A stretch of 7,879 bases of DNA from Candidatus Competibacteraceae bacterium (GTDB taxonomy: Bacteria > Pseudomonadota > Gammaproteobacteria > Competibacterales > Competibacteraceae), in the NCBI GenBank assembly GCA_020445005.1, contig JAGRHM010000185.1, positions 1 through 7,879 on the forward strand. Direction: 5' to 3'. The notes below the pieces were generated by a model. It made no database searches and was not told where the DNA came from. It saw nothing but the letters and a program-made list of their open reading frames with translations. A program made the translations under genes and the position numbers. Positions 5,564 through 7,879 of the stretch are shown here, piece after piece. The first letter of the stretch is position 1; each line of letters starts with the position of its first letter.

Positions 5564-6796
5564 CTACTCGCTAAACGCCTGCATGGTCGCGGTCACCTCC
5601 TGCGGGCCAACCACAGTGATGCCGCCCTGGGTGACCACGTATTTTTTGCGATCCTCTTCAAGATCGTAGCCAATGCGCGTCCCCGCTTCGATCACGTTGT
5701 AACCGCCGATGATAGCCCGCCGCAACCGCGCGCCGCGCTTGATGTGGACGTATTCCTGAATCAGACAATCCTCGATCTCCACATCGTCTTCAATGATCAC
5801 TTCACGACGGATGATCGTGTTGGTGATCTTAGCCTGGCGCACCATAGAGCCGGCGGCCACCACGCTGTTTTTGATTTGGGCGTCCATCAGGCGCGCTACC
5901 GGCCCCTGATAGTTACTGGAAAAGATCCGCCATTGCGGGTTGAACATATCGAAACGCGGCTGCTCGCCCAACAGATCCTGGTGCGCGTAGAAATAAGCGT
6001 CCCGGGTGCCGACATCGCGCCAGTAAGCCTGCTCCTCATAGGGTTTGACGCCCGGCACCTTATTGGTGGCGAAGTCGTAGGCGAAGACGCGATGCGTGTC
6101 CTTCAGTTTGGGCAGGACATGGTGGCCAAAGTCATGCTCGCCGCGCTCATGCGCCTCTTTAAGCGCTTTGACCAGTATCTTAGCGTCGAACAGGTAGTTG
6201 CCCATCGAGGCATAAGCGCGGGTTGGATCGGAGGGCATAGGCGGCGGATTAGCCGGCTTCTCCTGGAACTCGTTGACTCGACCAGCGTGATCGGCGTGGA
6301 TGACGCCAAAGGAACTGGCCTCTTCAATCGGCACTGGCAGCGCAGCGACCGTGGCGTCCGCCGCCCGCTCTAAATGGAAATCCACCATCTGCTGAAGATC
6401 CATCCGGTAAATATGGTCGGCGCCAAATACGACCACCAGATCGGGGTTATGGAGTTGAATCAGGTTGATATTCTGATAGACGGCGTCTGCGGTGCCCTGG
6501 AACCAGTCGCCGCCGCGCATCATCTGCGGGGGCACCACGGTCACGAATTCTTCGTTGCGCATCGGCGACACCACCCACGCCTTGCGGACATGCTCAATCA
6601 GCGATTGGGATTTGTATTGCACCAGCATGTAGATCGATTGAATACCCGAATTGAGCAGGTTGCTCAACACGAAATCCACAATGCGGTAACGGCTGCCAAA
6701 CGGCAGCGAAGGTTTCGAGTTATAAGCCGTCAGGGGACTCAAGCGGGCGCCTTCGCCGCCTGCCATTACAAAAGCCAGGATTTTTGGTTGTTTCAT
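5564..6796 (-). CDS. glgC: Glucose-1-phosphate adenylyltransferase (ADP-glucose pyrophosphorylase)
   Basis: The 410-residue enzyme makes ADP-glucose and pyrophosphate from ATP and glucose 1-phosphate, the committed and usually allosterically controlled step of bacterial glycogen synthesis. The nucleotidyltransferase fold opens with AFVMAGGEGARLSPLT (8-23) and SKPSLPFGSRYRIVDF (27-42). Further landmarks are GTADAVYQN (101-109), the metal-binding FGADHIYRMD (124-133, Asp127), FQEKP (177-181) and ASMGNYLFD (196-204) for the sugar phosphate, and AYWRDVGTRDAY (257-268). A left-handed beta-helix C-terminal domain (about 295-400) follows. Compared with E. coli GlgC, the activator-site Lys39 position is Arg36 and the ATP-site Tyr114 position is Phe99, so activator preference may differ. 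The start is fixed by AAGGA 9 nt upstream and by the 4-bp ATGA overlap with the maltokinase stop, which implies translational coupling. Confidence 0.96.
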   Translation of the reverse strand: MKQPKILAFVMAGGEGARLSPLTAYNSKPSLPFGSRYRIVDFVLSNLLNSGIQSIYMLVQYKSQSLIEHVRKAWVVSPMRNEEFVTVVPPQMMRGGDWFQGTADAVYQNINLIQLHNPDLVVVFGADHIYRMDLQQMVDFHLERAADATVAALPVPIEEASSFGVIHADHAGRVNEFQEKPANPPPMPSDPTRAYASMGNYLFDAKILVKALKEAHERGEHDFGHHVLPKLKDTHRVFAYDFATNKVPGVKPYEEQAYWRDVGTRDAYFYAHQDLLGEQPRFDMFNPQWRIFSSNYQGPVARLMDAQIKNSVVAAGSMVRQAKITNTIIRREVIIEDDVEIEDCLIQEYVHIKRGARLRRAIIGGYNVIEAGTRIGYDLEEDRKKYVVTQGGITVVGPQEVTATMQAFSE

Positions 6797-7879
6797 CGCG
6801 GCACATCCTTCGATTCAAATGATAGAAGTTCACATAACCCGCCAAGTGGGATCTCCACCCAGGCAGGACGATTATCCAGTTCATAACGCAGTTCGTAACA
6901 TGCTTTCTCCAAGGCAAACAGTTCCAATAACACCCGGACTTGATCAGGATCGGCGGGATAACCCGGGCTGTCCCCCGCCGCTTCGGTGTAGCCCGCCAGG
7001 AACGCTGTGCGGGTCTGCTGTTCCCATTCATGAGCATGAGAAAGGAGCGTCTCCCGGTCACTGGCCCCATCCGCCGTGACCTGGCGCAAGGCGGCATGCA
7101 CCGCGTAATTGAAGGAGCGCAACATGCCCACCACATCGCGCAGCGGCGAGTGCTTGCCGCGGCGTTCCTCCAGCGACCGCGCCGGCTCGCCTTCAAAGTC
7201 GATGATGATCACATCGTCTTTGGCCACCAGCACTTGGCCAAGATGGTAATCGCCGTGATAACGGGTCTTCATGGCGTGCGGCGTCATCGCTTCCACCTGC
7301 GCTGAACGCGCTGCCGCCGCGCCGCGCGCTTCCAGAACCTGAGCCGCCAGTGAGGCATAACGTCCCGCGCGCGGCAACCCGATTTGCGCCTCCAGCACCC
7401 GCTTGCCTAAGTCGCGCACCGCCTCGGGTAACCGATCCAGCGCCTGTTGTAATCGCTCGAAGGTCATCTCGACCTCCTCGCGAATCTGGTCCAGCCAATG
7501 GGTCATGTCGGCAACAGTAATCGGTTCTGGGTCAAAGGCGGGATTGCCCGTGGTTTGCGCCAATGCCCGATGCAGTTCACCGGTGCGCCGGCCCAGGGTC
7601 GTGGCGAACAGCAGAAAAACGGCATGCGGACTCGGGCTCTCGTCGGTTTCAGGAACAGTCGGTTCGGTCTGCTGGGACAGGCAGTCATCGAAAAACCGCT
7701 TGAGATAATCCAGGGTATAAGTCCAGGCATCCCCCTGGTTGGCGACGAATCCTTGCAGAATCGCCAGAGCGATGACGGTTCCATTCTCCTCATCTTCATA
7801 TTCCAGCGCCCCGGCCAGCGGCGCGGCGTTGACGAAAGCAGCGACGTCGGTAAGGAAGCGGCCCATCTCCAGTTCCGGG
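6793..7879 (-). CDS. Maltokinase domain, 5'-truncated by window edge; likely C-terminal half of a trehalose synthase-maltokinase fusion
   Basis: The frame is open to the right edge; codons for P-E-L-E precede the first internal Met (7866), so that Met is not the start. The visible 361 or so residues are the C-terminal part of the maltokinase (Mak/Pep2) fold, which phosphorylates maltose to maltose 1-phosphate with ATP for the GlgE alpha-glucan route. Numbering from that Met, evidence includes LAGALEY (17-23), the maltokinase motif MLQGF-x-x-NQGDGWTYTLD (here ILQGFVANQGDAWTYTLD), the catalytic-loop motif HGDYHLGQ (204-211), the metal-binding IDFEGEP (222-228), SPLRDVVGMLRSF (240-252), and the C-terminal YELRYELDNRPAWVEIPL. 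The nucleotide-binding N-lobe lies outside the window. Such domains are often fused behind a TreS catalytic domain, which this fragment cannot confirm. Its stop overlaps the glgC start by 4 bp, so the two are co-translated. Confidence 0.9.
   Translation of the reverse strand, partial: PELEMGRFLTDVAAFVNAAPLAGALEYEDEENGTVIALAILQGFVANQGDAWTYTLDYLKRFFDDCLSQQTEPTVPETDESPSPHAVFLLFATTLGRRTGELHRALAQTTGNPAFDPEPITVADMTHWLDQIREEVEMTFERLQQALDRLPEAVRDLGKRVLEAQIGLPRAGRYASLAAQVLEARGAAAARSAQVEAMTPHAMKTRYHGDYHLGQVLVAKDDVIIIDFEGEPARSLEERRGKHSPLRDVVGMLRSFNYAVHAALRQVTADGASDRETLLSHAHEWEQQTRTAFLAGYTEAAGDSPGYPADPDQVRVLLELFALEKACYELRYELDNRPAWVEIPLGGLCELLSFESKDVPR

Noticed and set aside
5744..6886. Two adjacent plus-strand open frames (5744-6373 and 6374-6886) opposite glgC and the end of the maltokinase gene
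   Set aside because: They are antisense to well-conserved coding sequence, and their His/Val/Asp-rich composition mirrors the codons of glgC. No domain or signal is visible.

Overview
The window reads as chromosomal DNA of a mid-to-high GC Gram-negative bacterium, most likely a gammaproteobacterium. The protein styles would fit a glycogen-storing lineage of the Competibacter type, but that placement is an impression from sequence style, not a measurement. It has four parts. (1) Positions 1-1349, minus strand: an FtsX/MacB-type ABC permease (213-1349) followed 72 bp downstream by the 5' end of an exported protein that runs off the left edge (1-140) and looks like the start of a TonB-dependent receptor. 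(2) Positions 1350-2103: a small one-helix membrane protein on the minus strand (1709-2005), and on the plus strand a frameshifted fragment of an EAL cyclic-di-GMP phosphodiesterase (about 1490-1704). The two converge with only 4 bp between their stops. (3) Positions 2104-3282, plus strand: an intact DUF1343/NamZ-type exo-N-acetylmuramidase without a signal peptide. (4) Positions 3308-7879, minus strand: a glycogen cluster transcribed as maltokinase (partial, right edge), glgC, glgX.

The glycogen cluster joins two supply routes. Maltokinase, usually the C-terminal half of a TreS-maltokinase fusion, phosphorylates maltose to maltose 1-phosphate for GlgE-type polymerisation. GlgC makes ADP-glucose, the donor for glycogen synthase. 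GlgX debranches limit dextrins during breakdown. Maltokinase and glgC overlap by 4 bp (ATGA), so they are translationally coupled. glgC and glgX are separated by 108 bp that hold a striking tandem array of 7-bp units.

The left part may be an uptake or export locus: small membrane protein, ABC permease and outer-membrane receptor lie on one strand, with an EAL relic interrupting it. No ABC ATPase is visible. Two AT-rich dyads that each contain TATAAT lie ahead of the permease and receptor genes and could carry promoter or operator function.

I found no RNA genes, insertion sequences, CRISPR arrays or clear intrinsic terminators, and I see no convincing wholly new system. The points most worth a second look are the heptad array between glgC and glgX, the EAL relic, and the unnamed small protein with its permease and receptor.
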